Made by a program: the position numbers and the translations under genes
In this document: positions 1-11,075 of the stretch, one piece after another
Numbering within the stretch: the first letter of the stretch is position 1
Layout: each line of letters begins with the position of its first letter
Notes under the pieces: generated by a model
Told to the model about the DNA's origin: nothing
Database searches by the model: none
What the model saw: only the letters and a program-made list of their open reading frames with translations
DNA from: Pyricularia pennisetigena
Taxonomy: Eukaryota > Ascomycota > Sordariomycetes > Magnaporthales > Pyriculariaceae
Length of the DNA stretch: 64,000 nt
Direction: 5' to 3'
Assembly (NCBI RefSeq): GCF_004337985.1
Contig: NC_043744.1
Coordinates: forward strand, 5,502,325-5,566,324

Positions 1-2236
1 TTTTTTTTTTTTTTTTGTTTTTTTTTTGCATCGTCCGACTTTGTTGATACAACGGGTTGCGGGTTTGCGGTTTAGTTCGGCCATGTTGCCCTCAAGTTAA
101 GCTTTCCACTGTCAACTTGGCCGTAGTGTGCAGTCCACGATTGGAGACGCTCCAGTACCTAATGCCTCATCTTGACTACCTTTCAACGTTCGTGGCGTAC
201 GGCTGACCGCGTCATGGTTCGGTGGAGTGCACGGGTTGTCTTGACCAAGCCTACAGGCAGAAGAAAATAAGGGGAAAACAAAAGAAAAACAAAGGTGGGA
301 CATCGGGGAAGACGTAGTCTAAACGACATGCCATTTGTGCCTCAGAGGCTATCAATGACGCAACCAAAAAAATTCACAATCATGCAAGGGAGAAGGGAGA
401 TACTCAAATCGGTTTGCCGATTGAATCGGGCATACAACACTACGGTGTAGCTGAGTGAGAAACACGAAGCATTAATGCGCCTCAGTGCCGGCTTATGATA
501 GCTAGAAAAAAAATAAAGATCTGGTTCTGCTCAGGCTGTCAATCGCAAATATGCAGCCTAGCACTATTGTGTGAATTACGACTTTGGCAGTGAACCGCGG
601 ATAAAAGATCACAAATAACTGCCGCTCTCTCCATCATCATTTTTATGCATTGTGCCAATTTATGACCATTGAATAAGGTTAAATAACAGATCTGATCCGT
701 GTGGATTTGCTGAATGGGAAGGGCCTTGTACTGGCACTATTGTCGATGGCAATCGATCCCAGGTGGTAATTTAGGTAGGCAATTAATCATACATCGTTTG
801 CAAACCAAACACAATGATCATTACTACGATACACCGAGTTGTTCGTCGATTCTTCAGGGTGTTCCTAGCGGCGCGCCCAAGAAAGTGGGCCAGGGTGAAG
901 CTGAATCAACCAAGTTTGATTGGTCCCATCTGCGAGCTAATCAGACACGTGAGGCCGACGCCAAACCAGATGAAGAAGGAGGGGCAATCATCGACCCTTT
1001 GTGAGAGCCTCGAATGCCAAGTGAATAAGGCTACCCACTCCTTGACAGGCAAGTAGACCAAGACCCTTTTTTTTTTTTCAAACTGCTCGCCCACGGACAA
1101 CGCGCGCAAAATCGTCCAAAAATTGATACAATCTTTGCAGGTCATTTATTTGATTTTTCTGTGTCTTGACAGCCCGATGTAAGCGGTGGGAATGTGGACT
1201 GACCCTCGCCTCGTGCCGAACAATTGCCCCGGTTTTTCGACCCCGAAAGTCCCGGGGGATGGAATAAATTGCAGTACCGACCTGAAAGTGCAGGCTATTA
1301 TGCTTGGCAGTCGATCCAAGGGAAACAGAGTACCAGAGGGAGAACCGGGACCATGGTGAGGGATGCATACGGAAATCGATCGTATTGTCAGCCCGTCGAT
1401 AACAGTGGTAGAATACCTGCGAAAGTAACGAGTTCCCTAAGTTTGCGTGTTACGTGGCAGGCCCAGTTGTAGATTGAGAGACCCCGGAAAAGGGATTGAG
1501 TAAAAATAAAATGATCCATCCTCTGTAGTGCGAAAGCCGGCGCATGGACGAGCGGATACCCCTCATCCCGCAAAATGAGCTGGACTGGCAGCAACAACGA
1601 GAACAACGGGTAACCACAAACAAAACACAAACACGACACGATAAGGATAAGGGATAACGAACGGCTGGCATGGATGGAGAAAGCAACAAGTAAAGTCCAA
1701 GTCCAGGTGGTACAAACAAACTCTTACCTACCCGTGGCAAAGCATAAACTCCATCGGGCCTGCCTCAGCAAACCAAAGCAAACCAAACCAAACCCCCGGC
1801 CGCAAGTCGCAGCCTGGGCCAGTCACAGTCAGACTCGTAGGGTGGGGCAAAATAATACCCGCCGCCCTGCACCGCCCTGTGCCAGCCAGCCAAAGTCGGT
1901 AGCAATCAACCCAACCCAGCCCAGTGGGTGGTAGAAGCCCTGCTTTGCAAATACGCCCGGGCTATTCTCTGCTCTAATAAACACTGACTGACAGACTGGG
2001 CGGGTCACTCTCGAATTCGGCCGCCTTCCGCCTGCTGCTGCCTTCCCTCAACAACATCATCCCTCTTTCCCCCCCCCCATTTCCATCGACCGCAAATTTG
2101 ATCTTGTCTTCCGCCAACGTCGTCTTCTTCCACTTCCCAACCTTTCGATACCCTCTTTACCCGCGTTGACTTCGCCCACTCCCGATTCCGACTTTTCTTC
2201 GAGCATTCAATCCGAAAAAATCCCACAAATTTCACA
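1..2236. other. Intergenic region upstream of the 14-3-3 gene
   Basis: No gene can be supported here. All open frames are short, lack family features and overlap one another on both strands. The left edge begins with a T16-G-T10 run, and another T12 run lies at 1067-1078. A CCAAA/CAAACC-rich tract lies near 1755-1800. From about 2030 to 2230 the plus strand becomes strongly pyrimidine-rich, as is common just upstream of highly expressed fungal genes, so this part is the likely core promoter and 5' leader of the 14-3-3 gene. Confidence 0.6.
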
Positions 2237-3711
2237 ATGGCCACCGAGGTACGTCAAAATCAAAATCCCAGCTGCGCTGTCTCGTGCTGCATAAACTGCA
2301 CCTAGTGTGCTGCTCGCCTGCCTATTCCCCCTTCCCGTGCATCCCGCAAAATTGGCGCCCGCATCATCGCAGCCTCAGCGCAATCGGCCTCCTCACCGAG
2401 CGACCATTGCCCAGGTTGTAGCCCGTGATCCAAACCCATCTTTTCTTTCCTGTCCGCACGGGACACTCGCTCGCACCATATCCGATCCGTGAAACCGTAC
2501 ACAGTCGAGATTTCAAGAGAAACCATGGCTGACAATATCTCTCTCCCACAGCGCGAAAGGTTTGTTGTTATCCAGCAAAAACCCCGCCAACCGAGGCTCG
2601 CCCGTCAGCGGCCCAATCGTGATGCGATCCCAATGTGAGCGAAAACTGACGAAACCGTTTTCAACTATACAGCAAGACCTTCCTCGCCAGGCTCTGCGAG
2701 CAGGCCGAGCGCTACGATGAGATGGTTACGTACATGAAGGAGGTTGCCAAGCTTGGTGGTGAGCTTACCGTCGACGAGCGCAACCTGCTGTCGGTTGCCT
2801 ACAAGAACGTCGTCGGCACCCGCCGCGCCAGCTGGCGCATCATCTCCTCGATCGAGCAGAAGGAGGAGTCCAAGGGCTCAGACAAGCACGTGTCCACCAT
2901 CCGTGACTATCGCAACAAGATCGAGGCCGAGCTTGAGAAGGTCTGCCAGGATGTCCTCGATGTCCTTGACGAGTCGCTCATCCCCAACGCCGCCTCGGGC
3001 GAGTCCAAGGTTTTCTACCACAAGATGTACGTTGTTGCGCCTGAATTTTTTCGTCGGTTACCGTCCCGTCAGAACCATGTCGATTTTGTGCATTGTCTTC
3101 GTTTGGCATCCCCATTGATCACATTACTGAACTGCGATTGCGCAACATTACAGGAAGGGTGACTACCACCGTTACCTCGCCGAGTTTGCCTCGGGTGAGA
3201 AGCGCAAGTCTGCTGCCACCGCTGCTCATGAGGCCTACAAGGTAATGCCGAGTCCTCCGCGGATATCGATATAAATTTGCGCAAGTCGCAGGATTATTCG
3301 CCGTGCTAACCACAAGCCGGACTTGAACAGAGCGCCACCGATGTTGCCCAGACAGAGCTTACCCCCACTCACCCCATCCGTCTGGGTCTGGCCCTTAACT
3401 TCTCCGTCTTCTACTATGAGATCCTGAACTCGCCCGACCGCGCTTGCCACCTGGCCAAGCAGGCATTTGACGATGCCATTGCCGAGCTCGACTCTCTGTC
3501 CGAGGAGTCATACCGTGACAGCACTCTTATCATGCAGCTGCTCCGCGACAACCTGACCCTCTGGACCTCGTCTGAGACGGGTGAGGGTGAGGCCGCCGCC
3601 GGTGCTGCCGATGCGGCTGCTGCCCCCAAGGACGAGGCTAAGACGGATGCGCCCGCTGCTGAGAAGACGGAGGCCAAGGCTGACGAGCCTGCCGCTGCCC
3701 CCGCTTCGTAA
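2237..3711 (+). CDS. bmh1: 14-3-3 phosphoserine/threonine-binding protein
   Basis: Five exons are inferred: 2237-2248, 2552-2559, 2673-3026, 3154-3241 and 3331-3711, giving 280 residues. The product is a 14-3-3 adaptor, a dimeric cytosolic scaffold that binds phosphorylated Ser/Thr motifs and acts in signalling, growth and stress control. Family hallmarks are visible: [15 protein letters not shown] text near the N terminus (here [11 protein letters not shown]), [10 protein letters not shown] in helix 3, [17 protein letters not shown] and the C-terminal [16 protein letters not shown]. After the core comes an Ala/Glu/Lys-rich tail of about 45 residues, as in many fungal 14-3-3 proteins. The first coding exon has only 12 coding bases and the second only 8; both joins are needed to give the N terminus MATERESKTF. 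Intron 1 is long (303 nt). A second possible start lies inside intron 1 (see 2525). The family call is secure; the two small exons are inferred from splice sites. Confidence 0.93.
2525..2559 (+). other. Possible alternative first exon/start of the 14-3-3 gene
   Basis: An ATG at 2525, in good context (A at -4, C at -1, G at +4), lies inside intron 1, 27 bases before the 8-nt microexon. It reads through the intron-1 acceptor with no stop and is in frame with the microexon and everything downstream. A transcript starting inside intron 1 would therefore encode MADNISLPQ joined to RESKTF instead of MATE joined to RESKTF. The open frame is seen directly; use of the start is inference. Confidence 0.35.
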
Positions 3712-5250
3712 ACGCACGGACCGTGAACCCAACTTCGACGCGTCCCCTAATGGGACGAAACAGATAATCAGATTCCCTTTCCCCTCTACTATCCTGGCGT
3801 CAAGCCTTGTGCTGCCAAGCACGAGATATTATACCGTCGTCTCCGTCAGCGGGATGTTGGGTGTTGAGCTTTCGGTAATCCGCGCTGTGGGAATGTTTGG
3901 TTTGGCTTGAGGCTTTTACTGAAATGCGGCATTGGTCTTTGGTCAGCAGGGAGTTGGGCTGTGGCGGGATCGGAAATGCAGGGCAGGACAGATCAAGTCG
4001 TCTTTTGTTTTCATTTTTCGCTCTTCATTTTTCTGGTCAAATACACACGGAGCTGAACCGAGACACCATTCTATTTTCAGTTCCCGTCGTCCACCATGCC
4101 CCCTTATCGTCAATTGCTTGAAGTTTTCTTTTTTTGGCCGATGGACAGCTGGACATGATGTACAAGGTGCGCAAGCTTCTTGTGTGATCTCGTCCATAAA
4201 CGGGGGAAATACATGACAATTTCTGGTTTTTGTGTGTTTTGATTTGATTTAGAAAATCAGATCAAGTCTTATGAATTGCGTTGATTTCTTTGAGCCGGGA
4301 TCGAGAACCATAACGGACAAAGAGGGTTAAGGCGACAGGTTTTTTCCTACCAATTCCCCCTCCAAGTAATTTGCGTTTTTTTTTTCTTCTTTTTTTCTCT
4401 TCCCTTCAGTCATGTTTTTCTTTCCGTCTCTTCTAAACCGTGTCTTCACTAGTCTAAGTTGTATTCTGGGATCGACGTGGATGTGAGCGTTGATCAGAAA
4501 GACGGAGTATGACATGCAACCAAGAGTTTGAAATAAAATAACCAAAAAAAAAAAAAAAAAAAAAGATGGCGCCAAGGCAATGTCTTCACGACTGCCGAAG
4601 AGCGACTCGTTTTCATCAAACATCCGGTTTCCGTTTTGCCTTGGTCCATGACTGTCAAGTGATGATTGATAATCTGAGAAACTTATCCATGGCCTCTCGC
4701 GGCGTGAACAAACAAACTGACTGGTTCACTGAGCGTCAGTTCACCGACTTTGGGATCTTGGGATATCAAAACTGTCTCATTCGTATATATATGTTTTCCC
4801 CCCTCGTATCCCTTCCTCTAGCTAAGATGAGCCTAACGTCGTGTATCTCTATGCGTTGCGCGCGCTGATGCTGTTGTCTGGTGCAATACAGCCGATCCCC
4901 GCCCATGACGGCGGCTTTCAATGCTTCGAAGAGCCGAAAAAGCCCCATCATGGAAATCAGAAAAGGAAGCTAGTGAAAGAATTACATAACCATTAGAAGG
5001 AAAAAAAAGATGATGATAATAATGTGTTTCCCAATACCACCGCTGGAGGAAAAAAGGGAGACGGTGGTATGATCGTGTACAAAAAACGGGAAATTTATCC
5101 GTAGGGGGGGGGGTATCATGGTATCAGGGTATTTGTTTTTAGTGAGCAAACCTCACTGTTTCCGGACCGATTTCTTTGGAAGTGAGCAAAAAAACAAACA
5201 AAACATAACAAAAGGAAAACGCACTTCCGCGCCCGACAGGGGCGCCAAGT
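3712..5250. other. Convergent intergenic region (14-3-3 and hypothetical gene 3' ends)
   Basis: The two flanking genes end towards this spacer. No coding region is supported; the longest open frames (about 100 codons) have no recognisable features. It holds an A21 run at 4544-4564, a T-rich stretch near 4375-4400 and a G-run near 5104-5112. Both 3' UTRs should lie here. Confidence 0.6.
4544..4564. repeat. Poly(A) homopolymer, 21 nt
   Basis: An uninterrupted run of 21 A on the plus strand between two convergent genes. It may be simple slippage or the scar of a processed transcript tail. No target-site duplication was recognised. Confidence 0.8.
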
Positions 5251-6492
5251 TCAGGATTGTACGCCCGTCGTCTTTGGCGTCACGACGAGGCTCTTCTCCA
5301 GCAGCTTCTGTGCCCGCCGCAGCCTCGCGTCCTTGGCGCGCTGGTTACGTTCCATCTGCTCCCTGGCCGCCAGCGTCCTGCTGGCGCCTCCGCTGCCGGT
5401 GGGTTTAAACTTTTGCCTTTGCGTGCCGTTGTTGTTGCTCCCGGTGGTGCTGGTGCTGTCGTCCGAGCTGAGATCCTGGTCGTCTTGGTCGTCTGGATCG
5501 GTCCGGTAGTGGTACATTGATGTGGTGGCGACGGCGGCGGCTGGTTTCGAGTCTGCCGGCGGCGTTGCTGTCGCCGCGCTGTAATTCTGTGATTGGATGT
5601 AACTATGGCTTGGTTTGGGGTCGGCGTCGGGAGGGAAGGGCTCCTCGCTCCGGCGCAGCAGCTGCGGCCTCCTGCGCCCGATCCGCAACAGACTTAGCTG
5701 CACCCTCCTGAACGCCTTCCTCGCGGCGCCGCCGTCGCCCGGCCAACTCTCGGCGACGAGGTCCCTCACGTCCCCATGCCGACAACACAGCGCGCAGACG
5801 TCGGCGTCGCCAGGGCTGTCAACGTCGTCGCCGCTACTGCTGCTGCTGCTGCTGCCGCTGCTGCTGCTACTTCTAGGCCCGCCGCCATCTTCGCCCCTGC
5901 CGGCCGGTGCTGCGGCAGCCGTGGCGACGAAGGAAGGCTTGCGCCTGGACCTGACGGCTGGGCTGGCCAGGCTTCCGGCTACAAACGCAGCAGGGAGAAG
6001 GCCTTTGGTGAGGGAGCAAGACTGCGTGTCGTCTGCGGCGGAGATGGCCGCCGAGGAACCAAGTGAGCAGCTGCAGACACCGGCGCCGGCCTGAGAGACC
6101 ACCTCGTCGCACCAGGTGGCTATCTGCGAGACCTTGCGGGCGGCGTCCGGCCTGGACAGGCCTGGGAAGTTTGGGACGGCCGAGCTGTTCGCCTTGTCGC
6201 CCGCGCGGTTGCCGACGCTGTTTCTGCGCCCCGGCGTTGCTGACGATGGCGCTCCCGCTGCTTCTGCGCATCCTTCTGCGCCTGTTCGTGCGGACGCCGA
6301 GGAAGAAGACGAGTTGTTGTTGTCGGCACCCGCGGCGGCTACGGGACCGCCCAGGTTGCCGAGAATGTAGTTTAGACGCAGATAAGTCTGATCCCACTGG
6401 AGGCTCAAGTCGTCAATCTGTCGCGGCTGAGATCCTTCTGACGGTGCCGCCGCGTCCTGGGAAGGGGTAGCGGCGGGTTTGGAGCTTTCCAT
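5251..6492 (-). CDS. Hypothetical low-complexity protein
   Basis: One uninterrupted frame of 413 residues from the ATG at 6492; the frame stays open 86 codons further upstream, but that part reads like leader DNA and the MESSKP start has a good A at -3. I do not recognise a family. A short conserved-looking segment near residues 28-48 (LSLQWDQTYLRLNYILGN) and another around residue 120 (SQIATWCDEVV) could be small folded elements. The rest is disordered: Ala/Ser-rich stretches, a Ser/Gly run near the middle, an Asp-rich patch (DPDDQDDQDLSSDD) and a basic C-terminal segment rich in Arg/Lys/Glu that could form a helix. The GC-rich third positions match the neighbouring genes, which supports real coding. 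No signal peptide or membrane segment is seen. Function unknown. Confidence 0.65.
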   Translation of the reverse strand: MESSKPAATPSQDAAAPSEGSQPRQIDDLSLQWDQTYLRLNYILGNLGGPVAAAGADNNNSSSSSASARTGAEGCAEAAGAPSSATPGRRNSVGNRAGDKANSSAVPNFPGLSRPDAARKVSQIATWCDEVVSQAGAGVCSCSLGSSAAISAADDTQSCSLTKGLLPAAFVAGSLASPAVRSRRKPSFVATAAAAPAGRGEDGGGPRSSSSSGSSSSSSSGDDVDSPGDADVCALCCRHGDVRDLVAESWPGDGGAARKAFRRVQLSLLRIGRRRPQLLRRSEEPFPPDADPKPSHSYIQSQNYSAATATPPADSKPAAAVATTSMYHYRTDPDDQDDQDLSSDDSTSTTGSNNNGTQRQKFKPTGSGGASRTLAAREQMERNQRAKDARLRRAQKLLEKSLVVTPKTTGVQS

Positions 6493-8682
6493 ATTGCCAT
6501 CTGTGGGGGCGGCAAAACAAGACGAATCGCCCAGCGAGTGAAAGACAAAACGAGAGTTTGTGTGTTTTTCGGTCTCTTGGTGCTGCTTTGTGGTGAAAAA
6601 AAGGTCCGTTTTCAGATTTAGTGCGGTTTTTATTCGCTTGTTAATGCTTTGCGGGATCGGCCGGGCATGTAATGGCCAATACCAGGGGACCGTTCGCCAA
6701 TCTGCCCCTGCGACGAGGCCTAGGGGAGACTGGAGAAAAGACGATAACAAAATGGGGGAAAATGCGCGCCTCTATATCTCTTGGTTATTTCAATACGAGA
6801 AAAAAAAAAAGTGCAACTGGCAACAATAAAGGAGAAGTAGAAGTTGAACAGGAAAAAAAAAAAATAACAACAAAGAAGACGACTCAAAGGCTTTGCTCAC
6901 GAAAAACACCGGATCATGAACTATAGTAAGTAGCGAATTGGACAAATCCCCAAAAAGGTCAGTCATCCAAGTTCAACTCCAGCAAAGCCTCGCTCCCCAG
7001 TTTTTCTTTTGTCTGATGTGCAAGAAAAAGTAACGGGACCCAACTCGTTCGCCCGCCAGCCACGTGGGGTCGTTGTAATGTCAAAACAGTTTACTGGTTG
7101 GTACGCTGCCCTTGTCGACAGAAACGTCATACAGCTGCTGGGACAGTAATACTACTGTACCCTTTTTTTTTTTTTTTTTTTTTTTTTAAATCGACAAATT
7201 TAGTGTCAAATCTCCCTTGCTTTGTTTTCTGTAGTTTTGGTTTGATTAATCCCTGGCAAAAAAGACAAGTGATTGACTAGCGATTCTTTCTAGTAGATAA
7301 TAAATAAAACCCGACAACCACTATCAGGTCTTAAGGTTGGACCCTGCCTGTTGCTTTGAAATCGAAGCAGGAATAAGGGAGGGGCGGAACAGCGAACTCG
7401 TGGACGATGGAACGAATCCCCCTCGGCCCTTTGTATCCAATTCAAGTCAGCCGCTCCGTGTGGAGAAATTCTTTAGTCCTTGCCAGGCCTTTCTTGGATT
7501 TTTTTTAAACCAAAAAAAAAAAAAAAAGATACTTGCGTGGCCTTGCACTGTGCCAACAAAAAAAGGTCCCGATTGACATGGCCCGCGTGACCTTGCAAAA
7601 GAAGAGACCTACTGCAGGCTACGGGAAAAAAAAAAAGAAAGAAAAGAAAATCAATAAATGGGGGTGTGGTTTTTTTTTTAGTGATGGATGGGCAAGATGG
7701 GGTTCGCAATGCAAGAAGGCAACACCAAAGGCTGGGCTAAAAAAAAAACAAACGGCAAGGGGGATGAGCGATATGACTGGACCTCGAGCGGTTATGCAAT
7801 GTATGTTATCGGATCAACTTTGCCTTTTTTTTTAGGTCCTCTCCCCCTCTCTTCCAGTCCAGTAACAATTTGCTAGTTTGCCAAGAATCTTTCGTTGGAA
7901 TTTTTTTTTCCAAAACCCATGGCTAATTAGATAGGTACCCCGATTAAAAATGTTGCTTGGCCGTTGCGTTTGATTGGCAATGTGGCTGCCTTGATCATTT
8001 AATAAATATAAAAATAAAAAAAAGAATAAAAAAGGAAAAATAATAATAATAATAACAAATGTCTATTGATGGCCCCTGACCCATCAAGGCATGTGACTTG
8101 GTGCTGTCAGCAATCTGCCAAGTTCCTTCAACCATCAACCTCCGAGTCGCGTGAGGCCTCTGTATTTCATTTTGAAGCCAATTTTTGCAAGCCCCGATCA
8201 CCTAAAACAGCGGCATGATCTATGGCTGAGTTACACACAACATCTGGTGTTCACCGCCCCTAGGCGTTGGCAGCAAACCTGTAAAACTAAACGCGAGCAA
8301 GATTTTGATTCAGACATCAAATCGCACCAGACCACCCCGGATATGCCATCTCGTCCCAGATTATGCGTTCAAAAAAGATCCAAAGACCCTCCCCCAGCAA
8401 AAAAAAAAAAGAGCAAGGGCAAAAGGCGTTCCAGCATCCCCAAAACCCCAGTTTTGCTAATATAGTTGGCCACTAGTCGTTGGCATTATGGTACACGTGA
8501 ATTAAAAACCCCAAGAAAATAAAAAGGAGACAAGTAAGCCCCTTGACCCTTGAGCCTCATGGGGAGGTCATGCGTCAGTTCATGTTCAGGTATAACGTCG
8601 AGTATACGAAAAATGTTGGCTTAAAACAAGCCAACAAACAGGTCAAGCTTTGCGAAATCCATCCTCAAAGCGCCAGACCGCT
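6493..8682. other. Intergenic region between hypothetical gene promoter and prp39 3' end
   Basis: About 2.2 kb with no supportable gene. It is rich in homopolymers: T25 at 7163-7187, A15 near 7512-7526, shorter A runs near 7625 and 7740, and a TAA/AAT-rich tract at 8005-8055. Frames seen here are driven by those runs (poly-Lys or poly-Phe) and are not believable proteins. Confidence 0.6.
7163..7187. repeat. Poly(T) homopolymer, 25 nt
   Basis: An uninterrupted run of 25 T on the plus strand in the spacer upstream of the hypothetical gene. Homopolymers of this size recur in nearly every spacer of the window. Confidence 0.8.
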
Positions 8683-11075
8683 TCAATTGAACGAGGCAGT
8701 GCCCTGCTCCTCGTGGCTGGGTTCCGCGTGAAGCTGGTAAAAGCTATAGTGGCGCGCCTCGGCCTTTAGCCTCGTGGCCTCATCAACCTCGGGCGCAGCA
8801 ACTCCGTTCTCTTTGCCTGCCTTACCGGCCAACGAGATAGAAGTTGGTCTGAAAAATATCAAGAGTTAGTTAGCACTGCATGTCAATTTTTGTTCATTCT
8901 CAGGTCCCGGTGCAACTTACCCATACATCTCCCGGTCGATAGCTAAAAATTGTTTCATGGCGTCCTTGCCGCCCCGATGTTGCAAATAGGCTAGATAGAC
9001 GCCACACAGCTCCTTCTTGGCGGCAGAATACATGTTGCTTTCGGTGCGGATCTTATCGATGATCTCCCGCAGTCGTTCGCCGTGTTGCGCCTCGAGCTCT
9101 GCCGACGTCGGCTGCTCCAGCTCGAACTGAATCCACTGCATCCAAAAGTGCCTGCTGCCACCATACCACTGCGCATTCTTCTGGAACACGGCCCTAGCCT
9201 CCTCTGCCGTGCCCTTAACCGTCCACAGCAACCTTGCCCACTCCGTCACCAGGACTGCCTTTGTCCAGATGTCAACCTCGGGAGACTCGATTTGCTGCTT
9301 CAGGACCTCGATCGCCGCATCAATGTCGTTATGCCTCCGCTCCAAGTTTGCAAGAGATATGATGACCTCGATGCAGCCCGGAAGCCTCAAGAGGATTGCA
9401 TTGTGCACCTCCCGAGCCATGGCGATACGTCCGCAGCTCTCCTCAAAATAGGCAAATTGCAGCCTTATGCCGGGACGGCTGATGGGCACAAATATTGTCG
9501 CAGCACGCAGATATATGTTGCGAACCTCCTCGGTCTTGTCGGGCTGAGCCGACATCCACCTGGCGTATCTGAACCAAAACTCATCGTAGAAGGCACATGT
9601 TACCAGACACCTCTCATACAGAAAAGTCGTCCTGGCAAAGCTACCCTCGGCCTCCTCAAAGTCGAGGTACTTGCGCCAGTTGGACAGCTCCTTGTGCTCT
9701 AACTCTGTCACGTGGAAATAAGGTCTCTTGATCTCAGCTTCGTAGAGCCACCGCTTGGTAACCTCTGTCTGCGTCTTGGTAAAGATTTCACCATAGTGGG
9801 CGTCCACCTTGCGACGCATCTCCTGCTCAAACTCGGGCTCGGTCTTGGCCACGCCGTAAGCAGCCGCTTCGGCCTCGATCTCGGACTTGAAGCGAGCCTG
9901 GAGTTCAGGTGACACAACGTCGTCCAGCGCCCGGGTATGCACCATGGTGCTGAACCGCTCGTAGTAGCGCGCATACTGATACATGGGGATGTGAATCACC
10001 CGTTGCAGGATTTGAAAGATGTTCTCGTGTGCCTCTTGACGCTCTTCATACTCGAGGTACTTGTTCCAGAAGGGGTGGGCCATAAAGTCTAGCCCGACAC
10101 AAGCGGCACCACGCTCGAAGAGACTGTGCAGACATGTTAGTAAGTATACAGGCAAGAGCGAGGACAGGGTAGCGGGGGAGAGGTTGGAAGGAGGGCAAAT
10201 ACAGAAAAAGGGATCTCTGTGCAAACAACGACTAGTCCACCGCTACAAGAGCCGATGGTAGTTCATGGTTTGAAGTGTTTTCACAAGGTGCGTACGGGCA
10301 TGAGCGAACTGTGTGTGCCAGCGGGGAAGACAGGTCTGGTAGTTTTGTGTGAGAGAGAGCACTCCAGTAGCAGAGAGTTATGGCTGTTGTCGGTTTGATT
10401 ATCTCACCGTCCAGTGCTCTATTCATCTGTACAATTCTCTGTTTCTTGCGCTCCTCGCGACTTTTAACATGATCGTGTCGCGAGCATGGCTTGGCCTTTT
10501 CTCAGACAAGGGCCGGATCCCGCACGTGCGGTGATGAACTGTTGTTGACGGTGTGGTTATGGGGAAGGAAAACTACACCATCTACTACTTACTCTCTGAC
10601 CAGCTGTGGAATGTGGGTTGTCTCCATCTTGAAAGAACAGTACTCGGTCCACAGGTCGACCGAATTTGTGATGCTTGCGCAGCCTCTCTCGTACACCATC
10701 TCGGCCGATTCCGGGCCGGCGATTGTGAACTCGAGGTCGGCATACTTCTTCCAGTATCCGAAGAGGAGTGGGAATTTGAGGAGGAATCGGTCGTATGCAT
10801 CGCGGAGGGTTGCGAGTGCCTGAGGGCTAGAGTTTCGTGTGAGGCCACCGTCGAGCGTCTCGCAGGCTCTGACAAGCTTTTCCCAGTTCTCAAAGCTGTC
10901 TGGGTCGGCGTCCTGCAGCAGTCGGAGGAAAAAAATCATCAGAACAAGCGGGTATGCGACGCGATGCAATCCCAGCTTGGGAGCTGCAGCTGCAGCTACT
11001 TACCACTTCGGCTCTCAACCTCTTGATCTCAGCATTCTCCTCGTCCGAACCACCGAAGTGGTTAAAGTCCGCCAT
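8683..11075 (-). CDS. prp39: Pre-mRNA-processing factor Prp39 (U1 snRNP, HAT repeats)
   Basis: Four exons are inferred on the minus strand: 11075-11004, 10912-10593, 10123-8921 and 8848-8683, giving 586 residues, close to the family size. Prp39 is a U1 snRNP component that helps commit pre-mRNA to splicing at the 5' splice site; it acts in the nucleus. The sequence shows repeated HAT units of the W-x-x-Y/A-x-x-E type: FENWEKLVRACE, FGYWKKYADLEF, VDLWTEYCSFK, HPFWNKYLEYEER, LSNWRKYLDFEE, DEFWFRYARWM and RHFWMQWIQFE. The N terminus is MADFNHFGGSDEE. All joins keep phase; exon 4 supplies a final tail rich in Glu/Lys/Ala. Intron 2 is unusually long at 469 nt, while introns 1 and 3 are 91 and 72 nt. 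Family assignment is strong. Confidence 0.92.

Noticed and set aside
5776..6094. Long plus-strand frames opposite the hypothetical gene
   Set aside because: Leu/Pro/Ala/Arg-rich translations typical of the antisense of GC-rich Ser/Ala coding DNA; no family features.
5251..6750. Longer form of the hypothetical protein starting at 6750
   Set aside because: The extra 86 residues read like leader DNA (codon use differs, Phe/Thr/Lys-rich) and the downstream MESSKP start is in better context.
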